DNA of 64,000 bases from Mesorhabditis belari (lineage: Eukaryota > Nematoda > Chromadorea > Rhabditida > Rhabditidae), in contig CAUEEP010000757.1 of NCBI GenBank assembly GCA_958450365.1, positions 1,111,501 to 1,175,500 on the forward strand, in the 5' to 3' direction. Shown here piece after piece: positions 53,562-64,000 of this stretch. Position 1 is the stretch's first letter; every line of letters begins with the position of its first letter. A program made the translations under genes and the position numbers. The notes below the pieces were generated by a model, which did not search any database, was not told where the DNA came from, and saw only the letters and a program-made list of their open reading frames with translations.

Positions 53562-53760
53562 TATATAGATACTTTATTCAGGACCTGAGAATAAAGTGTG
53601 CTAGATTTAAGATTAAAACACATCAATTCATACACATAACACGAAAAGGGCCGATAAAAAGCAACACGATAGAATGCATGTAATGGGTGGCACAGATAAC
53701 GTCAAGGATTTACTAGAGCTTCAAGATCAACATCATCTACAGATCATTGAAAGGTTTCGA
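53562..53760 (-). mobile_element. LINE 3' untranslated end, copy 1
   Basis: On the minus strand, after the ORF2-like tail at 53744-53990, about 190 nt of non-coding sequence ends in GTCCTGAATAAAGTATC plus TATATAAA. The segment 53515-53765 is repeated at 54040-54296. Confidence 0.65.
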
Positions 53761-53990
53761 GACTATTGGACTCTCTCGAAACTCTGGGGAATCGATTCCA
53801 AATTCTGGCAGTTCTGATTGGAAAAGAGTTATACACAAACTTATTGGAGGTGACTGGAATTTTAGACGAAATGGTCCACGAAAGTGGCGCCTTTTTTTTA
53901 CGCAACTGGGTCGTTTGCGCAACTCGCCATAGCTTTATTCTAAGTGGATCAATCTTTAGGATTTTGGTTTCATTTTGTTGCACTTGTTGA
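53744..53990 (-). pseudogene. LINE ORF2 C-terminal fragment
   Basis: The minus-strand frame contains YNSFPIRTARIWNRFP followed by SRESNSLETFQ. The pattern SFxxRTxxxWNxxP with a following S-x-x-x-F is the conserved extreme C-terminus of many non-LTR retrotransposon ORF2 proteins. No RT or endonuclease domain is present, so it is a 5'-truncated insertion. A neighbouring frame carries the continuation SKPFNDL, which indicates a frameshift close to the end. The clade is not certain. Confidence 0.6.
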
Positions 53991-54093
53991 GATCTGCAAA
54001 ATTTAAATCAACCAATACACTAATTGAACTGCGCTTTGTCTCTTTTCTCTTTTTTCTACTATATCAATAATCATTAAACCGATATTGCTTTAT

Positions 54094-54296
54094 ATAGATA
54101 CTTTATTCAGGACCTGAGATAAAGTGCGCTAGATTTAAGATTAAAACACATCAATTCATACACATAACACGCAAAAGGGCCGATAAAAAGAAACACGATA
54201 AAATGCATGTAATGGGTAGAACAGATAACGTCAAGGATCCACTAGAGCTTCAAGATCAAGTTCATCTACAGATAATTTAAAGGTTTCGAGACTAGC
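54094..54296 (-). mobile_element. LINE 3' untranslated end, copy 2
   Basis: It is a near-identical repeat of the copy-1 untranslated end with the same GTCCTGAATAAAGTATC tail. The shared left flank (CAATAATCATTAAAC) shows that copies 1 and 2 arose by duplication of a larger segment or by insertion at like sites. Confidence 0.7.
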
Positions 54297-54299
54297 GTA

Positions 54300-56124
54300 G
54301 CGAAGTTTTTTCTTCAGCGAAGCTTCAAGAGCTTTCAGTCCCTCAAATTGTGTTCATTGCTCTCATTTCGAAATCCTGTTTCTTCATTGAATGATGATTG
54401 GTGGTTGATGGTTGTTTTCTCAAATCTTTCCCCCATCTCCTCCTTTCCGCCTGGTAGCACCAGGCATTGTCCTCAAGAAAAAAAAAAGTGGGCGAAAAGA
54501 TGGGTGGACAAGTAGATCGAAGTGTGGTGTGCCCCCCTTTTTAGGTTTGAGTACCCATTTTTCCCGCACATCAATTCAGATCTCGCGTCATTCTTGTTCA
54601 AAATCTCTATTTCTCTTCAAAATCTTCATCTTTTTCTTTTGAATTTCTTTTTTCAGAAATTTTTCTTTATATTTAACTCTAAACTGATCACATCTGTCTC
54701 TTTTAAAAATCCGATCTTTCTTTGAAATTTTGTTTTCTAACTCTTTTTCTCTTACTTCTCGAAAAAAAGCTCTAAATCTCCTTGAAATCTTCTCTATTTC
54801 TCAATTCTTTTCTTCTTTTCCATCTCTTCATTTCATTCATTCTATAGGTGTTTACAAGTGTACTCGCGTGGATCGGGAAGCGTTTCGTGAAGAAGAAGAA
54901 AAAGGGCAAGCAAGGGAAAAAGAAAGGACTTCACTGTCTCTTTCTCGCAATCCTCCAATAACTGACAGATCTCTCAACTCCACCAAATCCTGCCTTCTCT
55001 CATTGTTGACCAGCTCTCAAATTATCCATTTTCTCTCAGTGGGATCTCTTTCACTGTCACTTCTCTTCTCTAACAACCAAATCTCTCATCCTGCCTCTTT
55101 TAACTTGCATCATTCAAAGTCCCTTTCCCACTCACCTTCCTCAATCCAATCCCATTCTCAGCTCTCTCACCCCATCCAATCTCTCATTCACTCTGATCAC
55201 CCCTTCACTGCTCCCATCTCTCCCTTTCCTCTTGTTATTGACGCTGTCCCCTTTCCCGCTTTCCCCCTTCCCCAATATTCCATTCTCTGCTCCCGCACCT
55301 TGTCCTCCCTTTTCCCCCTTTTCTTCTTTTTATATTTTACTTGTTTCAAATCTTTCAATTCCTACGTAATCACGACATAATAATTGATCACCATTTCTCG
55401 TGTTGTTATTCAAAACTTTATGAATTTTTTTGTCTTTACTAGACTCTAGTAGACTCTTTGGCATTATTGCGCAAGCTACTTACTCACTTTAGTTGTTGAT
55501 CGCTCTTAAGCTTGGAGAAAAGTCAGAGTCCAGTGCTCTGGCTTGGCTGTCTGACCAGACTCCTGGGCCAGTTTGGCGCGTTCCTGATTTTGAGTACTTC
55601 ATCAAAAGTACCTCAATCAATCATTTTTTTGGTGTTAATTTCTCAAGGTTCTTAACTGTTTTCTTATAAATTGCAAGCATCAATCAATCATTCTTTTTGA
55701 TCACTCAAAAATTTCATCAATCACTCAGAAACCACTCAATAAATTCCCTCAAATTCCCCAATTTTTCTTTAAATTTTAATGAAAAGCGTTATCCAAATAG
55801 AATTTTGATTCACTTATTGACTTATTTTTTCCGTTTTCTACTGTTTTCAAAATAGATTAGGTTCATTTTTCTCAAAATTTCATCATTTTTCTCTTCATGG
55901 AAAAATTTGTGACACTAGACTTCGGCACAAAAATCACAAAAACTAGAACATGACAATGTTTATCATCTGGAAAATGAAATTTTCCAGAATTACATTAAAA
56001 AAATTGAATTTATTTGAATTTAGATTAGTTTTACTTGAGAAAATCTATTCATTTCAATAAAAGGATTAGGAAAAAAAAGGAAATTTTAAAGATTTTTATA
56101 AAATTTATATCACAAAAATTGAAA
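54300..56124. other. T/C-rich stretch, no gene called
   Basis: 54640-55380 is strongly pyrimidine-rich, and this opens long frames on the + strand. One segment (54849-54965) could be an exon ending in a lysine-rich tail, but no partner exon or domain was found. Confidence 0.4.
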
Positions 56125-56126
56125 TA

Positions 56127-57334
56127 TTGGGTTGGTGAATTGAAAACTGTCGGCTATTGTCATATGTGAAAGTTTGAGCACTTTCTTCAAAAGAAACCCA
56201 TTTTGGTGTCAATGGAAAAGTTGTGGAGAATCAAAAATGAAGAATCCCTTTTTCTGCGCTTTTGTTCATCGATTTCTAAACCGATCTAGCTCATTCTTTT
56301 AATGGCTTAGAAAAATGAAACTTCTTTGAATCTTTTCTTACTTTTCCCTCAACAAGTCTTCAGCTAGCATCCCTACTTTGAGCTCTTGCATACTCATTTC
56401 TTTCTGTAGTTTACAAGAATGCCAGAAAGTGCACGTTCAAAGGCACTCAAAGTATCGATTCCATCTTTGAATTGAATAATTTCTTGCAGTTAAGCAAATT
56501 CGAGGCTGTACTTTGGACTCTAATAAACGCACATAGTCTGGCACTTTCTGAATGGGATTTTGGTCTAAAAGAATTCAATCTATTGGATTGGTGAATTGAA
56601 AACTGCCGGCTATTGTCATATGTGATAGTTTGAGCACTTTCTTCAAAAGAAACCCATTTTGGTGTCAATGGAAAAGTTGTAGAGAATCAAAAATCAAGCT
56701 TATATCCAAATTTTCAAAACGATCCAAAAACTGGTTTTGAAGAAATGCCAAATTTACGAATTTTCACAAAACTTGCATTTTAAGCGAAACTACTAAGTGT
56801 ATCTTTTTGGAAATTTGGCTATAAGCCTAATTTTTGATTCTCTACAACTTTTCTATTGACACCAAAATGGGTTTCTTTTGAAGAAAGTGCTCAAACTGGG
56901 ACATCTCCAGTCCTCGATTTTCGAGTCTCACACTTGTCTCACACACAAACCAAAATCCTACGCAGAAAAAGGAATCCGCAAATTGCCTGTAAAATGGGCA
57001 GAAGTCGTCAATAATAATGGAAATTATTTGGAATGAATTGATGGTTTTATGTTGAATAAATTTTAGTTCAAAGTCCCGCGGTTTTCAATTCACCAATAGA
57101 AAGAAACTTGATATATAAAATTAGAGATTTAAACAATTCCCACTCAATCCAAATTTACGGTGAATCTCACGATTTTATGCACTCCTCGTTCCCCACAACG
57201 GTTAAGCATTTGATGCAACAATATAAAAAGCGGCATAAACAATGAAATAATGGAAATTATTTGAAATGAATTCATAGTTTTATGTTGAATCAATTTTAGT
57301 TCAAAGTCCGGCAGTTTTCAACTCACCAACCCAA
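56127..57334 (+). mobile_element. Mariner-derived element with a nested copy
   Basis: Outer ends TTGGGTTGGTGAATTGAAAA (56127) and complement (to 57334) are flanked by TA. An inner copy (56583-57096) closely matches 28160-28691, including the reversed left part and the transposase C-terminal tail (GIRKLPVKWAEVV type). The right inner end is shortened. Confidence 0.75.
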
Positions 57335-57957
57335 TAACTAAACTAACTAAGGGAAATGTTTATAAAATTTCCAAAAAATGTATCGAGTTTTCCTTTTTCC
57401 TGATGAAAAGCTGGGTGTTTTCAACGAAAATCCTTCATTTTTCTATTCTGATTCTAAAAATGAACCAAACTTTTCCATTTTTCATCTGTTCTCAATCAAA
57501 AGCATATAAAAACAAGAAATTTCTTTGATTTTTCAATATACTATTTAGATTTTCTATCTTTTATAATCCGTTTTTTTGTAAGAAAACGTCTTAGACGAGA
57601 CAAAAACGGTGAAAACAAGATTAATTAATAAAAATTTGACATTATTTAGAGAGAAGATTATCATTTTTTTTAAAATAATATGATGAATTTGGCTTTTTTT
57701 GTATTTTTATTTGATTGATTGGATTTTATTTTGCTCATTCATTGAGATTTTCAACATTAACTTCATTTAACTTCATTAACATTTAACATTTAACTTCAAT
57801 GAGTGTCGAATTGTAAGCCAACTTTGAGATCTTATCCTATTCATTTGTTGTTTAAGATGTCCCAGTCCCAGTAGCAACTCATTGAATTTAGCTGGGTTAT
57901 CCAATACATTAAAATCGTCATGGAAGGTTTAAAATGATCGACTTTTGACTTATGTTA

Positions 57958-58064
57958 TGACTTAAAGCTTTACTTGACTACTTTACTATAACTTAAAGCT
58001 TTACTTGACTACTTTACTATGAGTTAAAGCTTTACTTGACTACTTTACTATGACTTAAAGCTTG
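57958..58064. repeat. 31-bp tandem repeat, three copies
   Basis: CTTAAAGCTTTACTTGACTA plus CTTTACTATGA is repeated three times, with a partial fourth copy. Confidence 0.85.
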
Positions 58065-59178
58065 ACACCATTGAACAAATCTTTTCAAAAGCTTTACTCC
58101 TCAAAATTCTAGACAAATTCTCGAGAGTTGTTTTGTGTTTTTTTGAGACTCGACTCTTGGAAGGAATGACTCGATTTGCCCACTTTAAAAAAAAAGGAAA
58201 AGAGTTGTGACTGAGACTGGGAAATGAGGAGGGAAAAAGGAGGGAAAGCTGAAATGAAACAAACATGTCTTCACATATTTTTTCTCTTTTTCTTTCCTTT
58301 GCTTTTTCTTTCTTTTCTGTGGTCACATGGAATCCGTAAAGCTCTTCATGACTCTTTTTTCAATCCTTTTCATATTTCCTCTTTCTTTTGATCTTTGCTT
58401 TTGATAGCAAGCTTTTGATAAGAAAATGTTGGGCAAAACTTGTAATACTAATTGGAAGATTTGAAGGAGAAAATCAAAGGAATTGCCCAACTGGATGTAA
58501 ATCTTCTGATCACTTCTATAGCAAAGTTAAGTCGATAGTTCTATAGCAAAGTTAGGCCAAGAATTGTCTTACAATTAGAAACAACTCTACTAACACAGTC
58601 TGAGAAATTCACGGATGTCCAGGGATTTTGCAAACCGGTTCTAGGGTCTGTAAGCTAAACCAAGCTTGATTTCTGGCTGGTTCAGGTACTGGATTAGACA
58701 CGACTTGAAAAATTCAAAAAAATTGCCTTTAGAACCCTGCTTGAAAACCAAAATTGCCTTTAGAACCCTGCTGACAGACTCTGACATACTCATTGAGGTC
58801 TAGAAATGTTCCAAACCAGTCAGTCTTGAATCTGGCTTCGGTAAGCTTAGGGACTGACCAAAACTAAACCAGACTTGACCCAATTTTCCCTTTATAACAG
58901 TCGAAACTCAACTCAAATCAAGATCGATCGAATTTCCCTTGTCACATGGTTCTCTCAATCTCTTTCCATTTCCTGTTTTTCCATTTTCGGTCTTTTCACA
59001 TGTTATTGAGTGATGTGTGTGCTTGTTGGGGGAAAAATCTGATCAAGAACTTTTACGACCATTAGAAGACACGCTTTGTGTGTCCCCAGTTGATGTTTGT
59101 CACCATTTCTGATAGTTTGTGAAGCTTGTTTACTAGGAAATACTATCAATTTGTTTCAGAGAACGAGATAAAGGGTTT
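58065..59178. other. No gene seen
   Basis: Short direct repeats only (AATTGCCTTTAGAACCCTGCT at 58719 and 58751). No conserved frame. Confidence 0.45.
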
Positions 59179-59179
59179 G

Positions 59180-59360
59180 CTGAAAAGAATAGATGATCTG
59201 GGGGATCGGAGTACTGTAAAGTTTGAACTTTTACAGTACTCTAATTCCCAGATCTATTGTTTTCAGCAAAGTTTGAACTTTTACAGTACTCGAATCCCCA
59301 GATCATCTATTGTTTTCAGCAATAAAAGTGTAAAAGTTCAAACTTTACCGTGCAATATAT
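59180..59360. repeat. Hairpin GTACTGTAAAGTTTGAAC with partial extra arms
   Basis: 59180-59275 folds into a stem: GCTGAAAAGAATAGATGATC and the complement flank TACTGTAAAGTTTGAACTTTTACAGTA. A further right-arm copy follows at 59262-59320 and an inverted piece at 59330-59350, so arms were added by duplication. Confidence 0.75.
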
Positions 59361-59579
59361 GTAAAATTCAAGTTCTTTACATTCTTTTACATTCTTTACA
59401 TTTAAATTCTTTACATTCACGCAACCAGTGTTCATCAGTCAAATCGAAATCAATCGATCAGCGATTTTTTGCATTTGCAGTTGTTTTTCGAGCCTTTTTC
59501 TGTTCTCTACTAACTTTAGCTGATAAATCTAATTGAACTAACGAATTTCAACGGATCATTGTACTATGCCAGCTTTCCC

Positions 59580-59652
59580 AAGTACACTTTCTACACTTTT
59601 CCTTCAGAAAATCTTTGAGATCCAAGATCATTCTTATCATGACCGCAAAACT
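59580..59652. repeat. Reverse copy of the 44229-44318 element
   Basis: GTACACTTTCTACAC followed by GAGATCCAAGATCATTCTTA and ATGACCGCAAAA match 44229-44318 in reverse. The far inverted end is missing. Confidence 0.65.
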
Positions 59653-60486
59653 GTTTACTCAAGTCTATTTTTGTCGACTTTTTCTCAAATTCTCACTCTT
59701 TTTGAGAGTATCTTTTGCATCATTTTCAGCTTTTCTTCAAGAACAAACACAAAAGTTACCCAAATTTTATCCAAAGTCCAATATCCGTAAAAGATTTTTT
59801 CGCCCAAACACTGAAAATGAGAAATTTTTATCAAACTTTCTGTACCCCCTGAAGCCTTAAATTTCTTTGTTTTTCAAGTTTTCCTTGAACTTTTTGGGTT
59901 TTTCTATTCTTTTTCTCTTTCTTCTTTTATATTCTTTTTCTCTTTCTTCTTTTATATTTTTTCTTTTTCTTGTAGTCTTCTGATGAGAATCTCCAGTCTG
60001 GGGTTCAAAAAATGCGAAAAATTAGCGAAAATCTTTGGAAAATCTCCAAAAGTCAAGAAAAACAAGTTATTTTTGGAGTTTTTTAAAGGGGAAAACAAAA
60101 CATTGTGTAAATTAAATCAAAAATTGAAGCCAAAGTAAACTACAAGGAAAAAATAATGATGAGATTGATGTTGGAGTTTGGTTTAATAAGAGGAATTGCT
60201 TAGAGATGTTTACTTCCAAAAGTAACGTGTAGTTTTTAAAAAAAACTCTGTTTCTTTGTGTTTCTAAAAGAAGATCTATTATTTGAGTATTATTCAATAG
60301 AAATTATTCAACTAATCAGATAGTGTTGTTTTTTGAAACTCTTTCAGTGAGACAATGAACCAGAATCAGCATTGAGACATAACTTTTTACAGTAGCTGCA
60401 TTAAATTTCAAAACTAAAGCTTTTAAAAGTATTCAGCTTCAGCCAATTTATATCAAGTATACTGTAGTGAGACAGGAGCTTAGCTT

Positions 60487-60777
60487 AAAGCTGTGGTCAC
60501 TTTAAGAATGTTCTTAATGGTGTAGTAGCTTTAAGAATGTTCTTAAAGCTGAAGTAGCTTCAAGAGTGTTCTTAAAGCTGTAATAGCTTTAAGAATGTTC
60601 TTAAAGCTGTAGTAGCTTTAAGAATGTTCTTAATGCTGTAGTAGCTTTAAGAATGTTCTTAAAGCTGAAGTAGCTTCAAGAATGTTCTTAAAGCTATAGT
60701 AGCTTCAAGAAGGTTCTTAAAGCTCTAGTAGCTTCAAGAATGTTCTTAAAGCTGTAGTAGCTTTAAGAACATTCAAA
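60487..60777. repeat. 29-bp array of heat-shock-element-like dyads
   Basis: Ten tandem copies of AAGCTGTAGTAGCTTTAAGAATGTTCTT. Each unit has the palindrome AAGAATGTTCTT, which contains GAAnnTTC, the core dyad bound by heat-shock factor, and an AAGCT/AGCTT dyad. Most units keep GAATGTTC intact; two are changed (GAGTGTTC, GAAGGTTC). Regulatory function is inferred only. Confidence 0.85.
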
Positions 60778-61044
60778 TCTGGCAGAGAATGTTTCCCGTA
60801 AGCGAATAATCTTTTCCATAAGTTGAGTAATCTTTTGATATTATTTGAGTGGATGAGTAAAGCCTTTTCCCCTCAGCGTCATTGATGTTCATGCAACTTC
60901 CCCCTTAACCCATTTCCCATCAAAATCTTTCGCTAATCCAAACAAACATCGATGACTAAAGATCTGCAGAATCTGCAGGGATTCTTAGAAATTTTTTTGA
61001 AGATAACACCAATTTTGTTAAACTAAGATTATTGATTTTGTAAA

Positions 61045-61146
61045 GCTCCTTTAAGGCTCTTTTAAGGCTCTTTTAAAGCTCCTTTAAAGCTCCTTTATAG
61101 TTCCTATTTAGTTCTTTTAAAGCTCCTTTAAAGCTCCTTTAAAGGC
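61045..61146. repeat. 11-bp repeat TTTAAAGCTCC
   Basis: About nine imperfect copies of TTTAAAGCTCC or TTTAAGGCTCT in tandem. Confidence 0.8.
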
Positions 61147-61506
61147 TCTAATTTTCAAAACATTTCCAGACTTCCGAAGCTTTTTAGCAGACAAGACTCT
61201 TGTTATTTAGCTGTAGTTTTCGTTGTTTTTATCCATTGAACACTTTCCCTCTTTTTTTGCTGAAATTCACACGTTAATCACATGTTTTTTTCTCTTTTCA
61301 CATTCAATTTTTGTGGCTTTTCTCAATGTCAATAACAGCGATGAGAAAACGGAGAAAGAAGATAATATAAGCTCAAGAGATCAATTCAAATCAATTCAAA
61401 TCAATTCAAATCAAATTTACTTTTCTTACAACGCAATGGTTAAAGATTTTTGAATGAGAGATGAATGAGAAGTCGCTTTAGCGTTGCTTATCGATCAAAA
61501 TTAGTG

Positions 61507-63798
61507 TAGTGGTAGAATTGCGGAGTAGGATTACAGTAGAGCGGCTTGTTTATGGCTTTTATTTAGCACTAATTGACTGATAAATGATCCCAGTCTTATA
61601 AAATACTGTAGATTACATTGTAATTAGAGATATTCTATATCTCTAGTTACAGATACTGTAAGATCGCATTCTACAGCACTAAAACATGCTTGACCTGAAG
61701 CTAGATTTAGTCATTTAGTCTATTTAGCTATTTAGTCATTCTCTTAAGCTCAATTTCAAGCTTTTAAGCTAAATTCTGACGCTAGTGACTCAGAAAAATG
61801 ACTTTTAAAATTCAAAACCTTTGTTGTTTTCCCCTCATTTTCTTTTCCAAATCCCCAAAATCAAAATTTCTTATGTAAAAATGAAATCCCAGAAATTCTT
61901 TCTTCTTTTCTCTTTTCTTTTCTCTTTTCTCTAGTTTCTGATTCATTAATTTCATTTCATTTCCGCAATATTTTATCTTTTCTTTTCCCTTTTTCTAAAA
62001 CCCTATAATGAGAAAATTGTCAAAAAAAAAAAAAAGAAAACATGAGCTTAGCGCAAAACGCATTCAATTACCCACTCGGTGAACTCGGAGAGCAGAGTTC
62101 TGAAATTGAAAAGAAAGAAAAACAAATTAATGCTTGCGCATGGCCTTTTTTTGCAAAATTATAGGTTAGGCTTCAATTTGGAAATACCGGGGAATAGCTT
62201 GGGATTAGTCATTCTTTGTTGTTCATCAGAAAAATTAACCTCGACAATAGTTTAGCTTAAATTTATCATACAGTTCAAGAATTGATCATACAATTTATCA
62301 TACAGTATACAGCTTAAATTTATCATAGTATCCAGTTCAAGAAATCAAATCTTTTGATCTAATTTTGTTGAACTCAATCTTACAAAGTTAGCAATCTAAA
62401 TAGCAAGTAAATTTTCAATTTTCATTCTTCAATTCATCAAATTCAAATTTGGAAGTGTTTTTGAGAGATGATTTTGTTTAAATTCGAATCATTGGATACG
62501 AAAAAATTTCAGATTTTCATATAAAAATAAAAATGGCTAATTTTAACGTGAGAGAATGGCTAATTTTAAGGTTTGTAATCTACAGTATTATGTAAGACTG
62601 GGATCCTTTATCAGTCTTTTCTTTAAAACTAGCTAAACGTTTAATCTTTCTTATTCATTTTCTTATTATTTAACAATAGAGCTATAAATCTAAATCCCAA
62701 ACAAATCATTATTCAAATCTGACAAATTAAGGCTCAATCAATCAATCAATATTCCCTTGTCTTTGAGTTTAAACTATTAGTGTTGTACATTTTCTGAAAG
62801 CTCTTTTCAATGGCTACACAATGGTAATATTAATATTTAGAAATACGGTAAAGACAAGGGAGTTACAGAGGCGCGAAAGTGACGAGCGTTTTTTCAAATA
62901 TCATATTTCATTGTCCAGTAGTGTAGCTTTTTTTTTTTGCAAAATTATAGGCTAAGCTTCAACTTGGAAAAATCGGGGAATAGTTTGGGATTAGTCATCA
63001 GTTTATTGTTCTAATTTTAAGTTCTTTTTTAAAACTGTTTAAAACTAGCTAAACGTTTAATCTTTCTTATTCTTATTTTATTATTATTATATAACAATAG
63101 AGCTAAATCTAAACAAATCAAAATCCCAAAGAAATTTCTCATTTTCTCAAATCTGAATCTCAAAATTCAATTTCGCGAAAGCTCTCTCCCAAAAATCGAA
63201 AAATAATAAGTTGTTTTTGACATTTTCGGAAAAATTGTCGAGCAAAGAACGAGTTTTTCGTGTTTTTTGAGTTGAAAAAAGAGAAAAAGAGAAAAAAGAA
63301 ATGATCCTGTTTATAGAGAACACGTTTTTCCACCTCAAAATTCCTGTTTTTGCCCAAAAATCGGCAAAATAAGGCTTATTTGGTGCTCAAGAAGCCAGAT
63401 TTTAACTCAATAATAAGAAAAATTCATTATTTACTAGGATTCGATGAGTATTCAATAGTCTTACCTTAATCTAGTGACGAAATTCGAGCTAAACTTTTGA
63501 AAAACCCATCTTTGGTCCTTTACGGCTAACGGGCGGGCGCCGAGTTTTTTTTGACCATTTTGTAGCCCGATTTTATAGAGATTTTTGTTAAAAACCTTTG
63601 ATGAAACAAATAGTTTCTGAAAGTTAACATTCTAAGCTATTCAAATCTTATTCAAATTTTTTGATCTGAAAAGTTTAAGGTGCTTAGGAATGAGCTGCAA
63701 GTTCGCCAAAAATTCGCCCTCCGCCCCCTTAACCGTTAAGATATTACAAAGCATAAACAAGCCGCTCTACTGTAATCCTACTCTGCAATTCTACTCTA
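61507..63798. mobile_element. 2.3-kb structure with 47-bp inverted ends, type unknown
   Basis: TAGTGGTAGAATTGCGGAGT through GCGGCTTGTTTATG at the left (61507-61554) is inverted at the right (63752-63798). A second inverted pair lies inside (61575-61617 and 62574-62616, GACTGATAAATGATCCCAGT). Direct copies of TAGGTTAGGCTTCAATTTGG and AAAACTAGCTAAACGTTTAA occur at 62163 and 62949, and at 62627 and 63041. A TACTGGACAATG MITE remnant sits between them. No transposase frame was found. Confidence 0.6.
62754..62925. mobile_element. MITE (TACTGGACAATG family), left terminus missing
   Basis: It starts at TTCCCTTGTCTTTGAGTTTA inside the left arm and keeps the full right arm and terminus. Confidence 0.8.
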
Positions 63799-64000
63799 TT
63801 ATAATCTTAAATCTAAATTGAACCCAATGCAAATCTATTTTCTTTTGTGTGAGTAAGGTGAACATTCTGAGAAATCGAGAGCGTGTTTTCGACGTTTTTT
63901 GAGGGGAAAACAAGTCCCAAGTCCTTAGGGGATGAAGAAATTGAATTTGGAAATGAAAATGAAATGAAAATTGAGTTCACTATGAGTAAGCGATCAATAC
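63799..64000. other. No feature seen
   Basis: AT-rich sequence without a recognisable gene or repeat. Confidence 0.5.

Noticed and set aside
54730..55380. 216-codon open frame rich in Ser, Leu and Phe; also a possible lysine-rich exon at 54849-54965 in another frame
   Set aside because: The DNA is a long pyrimidine tract that opens frames by composition. The exon candidate has an acceptor-like TCTATAG, but I found no partner exon and no domain.

Overview
The window looks like nuclear DNA of a rhabditid-type nematode. It is AT-rich, splice acceptors are of the TTTCAG/TTTTAG type, and intron phases are consistent across many small exons. The recognisable proteins are typical of nematodes: a seven-transmembrane receptor, a LACT-type serine beta-lactamase-like protein, and a secreted PAN/TSP1 protein. 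There is no bacterial or viral operon structure. I could not identify the species.

Three multi-exon genes can be reconstructed by hand with every intron phase closing. (1) A rhodopsin-like GPCR of about 461 aa on + (9218-16086, 13 exons). (2) A LACT-family beta-lactamase-like membrane protein of about 419 aa on - (29377-34811, 10 exons). (3) A secreted protein of about 643 aa on + (39264-47344, 17 exons) with a signal peptide, two PAN/apple domains, a long charged linker and two thrombospondin type 1-like modules, including one apparent GC-AG intron. A fourth, truncated gene end (two exons, 36321-36726, +) lies beside duplicated scraps of the LACT gene. The genes show no sign of working as one pathway. 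All could act at the cell surface or outside the cell, and each has introns swollen by transposons.

The rest is dense repeat. 1-9200 holds shuffled repeat blocks, minisatellites, a hairpin and a tRNA-derived SINE. 16.7-29.2 kb holds fold-back elements, a reverse-transcriptase scrap with a 13-bp target-site duplication, a 1.7-kb fold-back element built around 19-21 bp tandem repeats, a 33-bp array split by a TA-flanked MITE, and a decayed mariner. 30.7-33.5 kb is a nest of transposons inside one LACT intron. 47.3-64 kb has no convincing gene. It holds MITE families, an hAT-type MITE with a perfect 8-bp target duplication, the 3' end of a LINE whose tail matches that of the SINE, another nested mariner, a tandem array of heat-shock-element-like dyads, and an unidentified 2.3-kb inverted-repeat structure.
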